Assembly (NCBI GenBank): GCA_002418885.1
Contig: DIEZ01000023.1
Span: 1 to 6,993 of the forward strand
Source: Syntrophaceae bacterium UBA5761
GTDB lineage: Bacteria > Desulfobacterota > Syntrophia > Syntrophales > UBA4778
Length of the DNA: 6,993 nucleotides
Direction: 5' to 3'
The notes beneath the pieces are model-generated. The model had not been told where the DNA came from and searched no databases. It saw only the letters and a program-made list of their open reading frames with translations. This document shows positions 5,864 through 6,993 of the stretch, piece after piece. Each line of letters begins with the position of its first letter. Within the stretch, counting starts at the first letter, position 1. The position numbers were made by a program, and so were the translations under genes.

Positions 5864-6993
5864 ATGAAAAGGGGAATTTTTGACCCGGCTAAGGTCGATG
5901 AGATCAATGAAAAGTCGGCAGAATGGGAAAAGAATAGGTATGCAAACCAGAGACATTTGAAGGAGAGGTACTCAACACTTTCCGGGTTCGACGTCAAGCC
6001 CCTGTACACACCGGGCGACGTGGCAGACCTCGATTATTTGCAGGACCTGGGTTATCCGGGAGAGGGCCCCTATACCCGCGGCGTTCATCCCACTATGTAC
6101 AGGGGAAGGACCTGGACTCATCGGCAACTGGCCGGTTTCGGTCCCCCGGAGGAGACGAACAAGAGATACAAATTTCTGTTGCAGCAGGGCGCCACGGGGA
6201 TCAACGGGGTTTTCGATTACCCCACTCTGCGCGGTTACGACAGCGACGACAAAGACGTTTATGCAGACGTGGGACGGGGCGGGGTGGCGATAGACACCGT
6301 CGAGGATATGCGGATCCTCTTTGACGGCATTCCGATCGACGAGGTCAGCGTCTCCCTGGTGACATGCCAGCCCATCTGCAACATCTCCGTCCAATCGATG
6401 TATTTCGCGAATGCCGGGGACCGCGGCATCCCGCTCGCAAATTTGGCCGGGACGAGTCAGAACGATTTTCTGCTGGAGACGGCCATCACCGTTGCCCCGG
6501 GCGTTCTGCCGCCCAGGGCCTCTTTCAAGGTCAGTTGCGATGCCGTCGAATTCTGCACCAGGCATGCCCCCCGATGGAATCCCATCAGCTTCGCCGGATA
6601 CAACTACCGTGAGGCCGGCTGCACGGCCCCGCAGGAGGTCGCCTTCGTCATCGCCCACGCCATCGCCTGCTCCGAGGAAATGCTGAGGAGGGGCTTGCCG
6701 GTCGAAAGCTTTGCCGGCAGGCTCAGCTTCTTCCTGTCGGCCCACAATGATTTTTTCGAGGAGATCGCAAAGTACCGGGCCGCCCGGCGGGTCTACTACA
6801 ACATCATGAAGAATCGTTTCAAGGCGGAGGACCCGAGGTCCCTCATGTTCCGCTTCCATGTTCAGACGGCGGGGGTCGCCCTGACCGCCCAGCAGCCGCT
6901 CAACAACATCGCCCGCTCCGCCTACCACGCGCTCGCCGCCGTTCTTGGCGGGGCTCAGTCGGTCCATGTGGACGCCTATGACGAGGCGTTGTG
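5864..6993 (+). CDS. Adenosylcobalamin-dependent acyl-CoA mutase large subunit (methylmalonyl-CoA mutase family), 5' part
   Basis: An ATG 5 bases after a GGGGAGG ribosome site opens 376 codons that run off the right edge. The product is the TIM-barrel substrate domain of the methylmalonyl-CoA mutase family: PYTRGVHPTMYRGR (69-82), FDYPTLRGYDSD (117-128), VAIDTVEDM (141-149), GTSQND (196-201), AGRLSFF (284-290) and LGGAQSVHVDAYDEA (361-375). Such enzymes make 5'-deoxyadenosyl radicals with B12 and shift a carbonyl-CoA or other group to the adjacent carbon. The B12-binding domain, if fused, lies beyond the window; otherwise a separate small subunit is expected. By alignment from memory with the Propionibacterium enzyme, Tyr89 is Leu89, Ala116 is Val116, Arg207 is Thr209 and His244 is Asn247. 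The carboxylate-binding arginine is thus missing, which argues against methylmalonyl-CoA as substrate. The resemblance to isobutyryl- and 2-hydroxyisobutyryl-CoA mutases is greater, but those pockets are not matched either. Expression is probably under sigma-54 control from 5812. Confidence 0.92.
   Translation, partial: MKRGIFDPAKVDEINEKSAEWEKNRYANQRHLKERYSTLSGFDVKPLYTPGDVADLDYLQDLGYPGEGPYTRGVHPTMYRGRTWTHRQLAGFGPPEETNKRYKFLLQQGATGINGVFDYPTLRGYDSDDKDVYADVGRGGVAIDTVEDMRILFDGIPIDEVSVSLVTCQPICNISVQSMYFANAGDRGIPLANLAGTSQNDFLLETAITVAPGVLPPRASFKVSCDAVEFCTRHAPRWNPISFAGYNYREAGCTAPQEVAFVIAHAIACSEEMLRRGLPVESFAGRLSFFLSAHNDFFEEIAKYRAARRVYYNIMKNRFKAEDPRSLMFRFHVQTAGVALTAQQPLNNIARSAYHALAAVLGGAQSVHVDAYDEAL

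Noticed and set aside
5023..6009. A 328-codon minus-strand open frame opposite the end of the activator gene
   Set aside because: It runs antisense across the conserved AAA+ and Fis domains and through the sigma-54 promoter, with no recognisable domain.
5972..6967. A 331-codon minus-strand open frame opposite the mutase gene
   Set aside because: It is antisense to a clearly conserved coding sequence, and its Gly/Arg/Val-rich translation matches no domain; high GC codon use in the mutase opens the opposite frame.

Overview
The window looks like a chromosomal segment of a moderately GC-rich, probably anaerobic bacterium. A Desulfobacterota (delta-proteobacterial) type is my best guess. The reasons are a compact-cysteine iron-sulfur flavoprotein, a soluble GAF-PAS histidine kinase paired with an NtrC-type activator, and a B12-dependent acyl-CoA mutase large subunit behind a sigma-54 promoter. 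The taxonomic assignment is inference. I see no RNA gene, CRISPR array, IS element or integrase.

Left part (1-1454, minus strand): the 5' 230 codons of rmuC, running off the left edge, preceded by and overlapping a P-loop ATPase of the RecF/SMC-like 'predicted ATPase' type. The ATPase keeps its Walker A half but stops before the expected signature and Walker B half, so it looks like a 3'-truncated remnant whose new tail runs into the rmuC start. Next comes a stem-loop (1534-1551) and an Isf-like iron-sulfur flavoprotein (1563-2231, minus), with a plausible sigma-70 promoter about 200 bp upstream of its start and a leader containing GC-rich hairpins.

Right part (2622-6993, plus strand): a tightly spaced two-component pair. 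It consists of a cytoplasmic GAF-PAS-HisKA-HATPase kinase (540 aa) and, 16 bp later, a complete REC-AAA+-Fis sigma-54 activator (460 aa). After a 220-bp gap, which contains a sigma-54 promoter with exact GG-N10-GC spacing and a few short dyads, begins a methylmalonyl-CoA-mutase-family large subunit. It is cut off by the window end after 376 codons.

The most interesting reading is a local regulatory circuit. The kinase would sense a soluble cytoplasmic signal, the activator would be phosphorylated, and the sigma-54 promoter at 5812-5827 would switch on the mutase. The mutase has non-canonical residues at positions that set substrate in this family: Leu89, Val116, Thr209 and Asn247, where methylmalonyl-CoA mutase has Tyr, Ala, Arg and His. 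It is therefore probably not a methylmalonyl-CoA mutase, and may be an acyl-CoA mutase of undescribed specificity.
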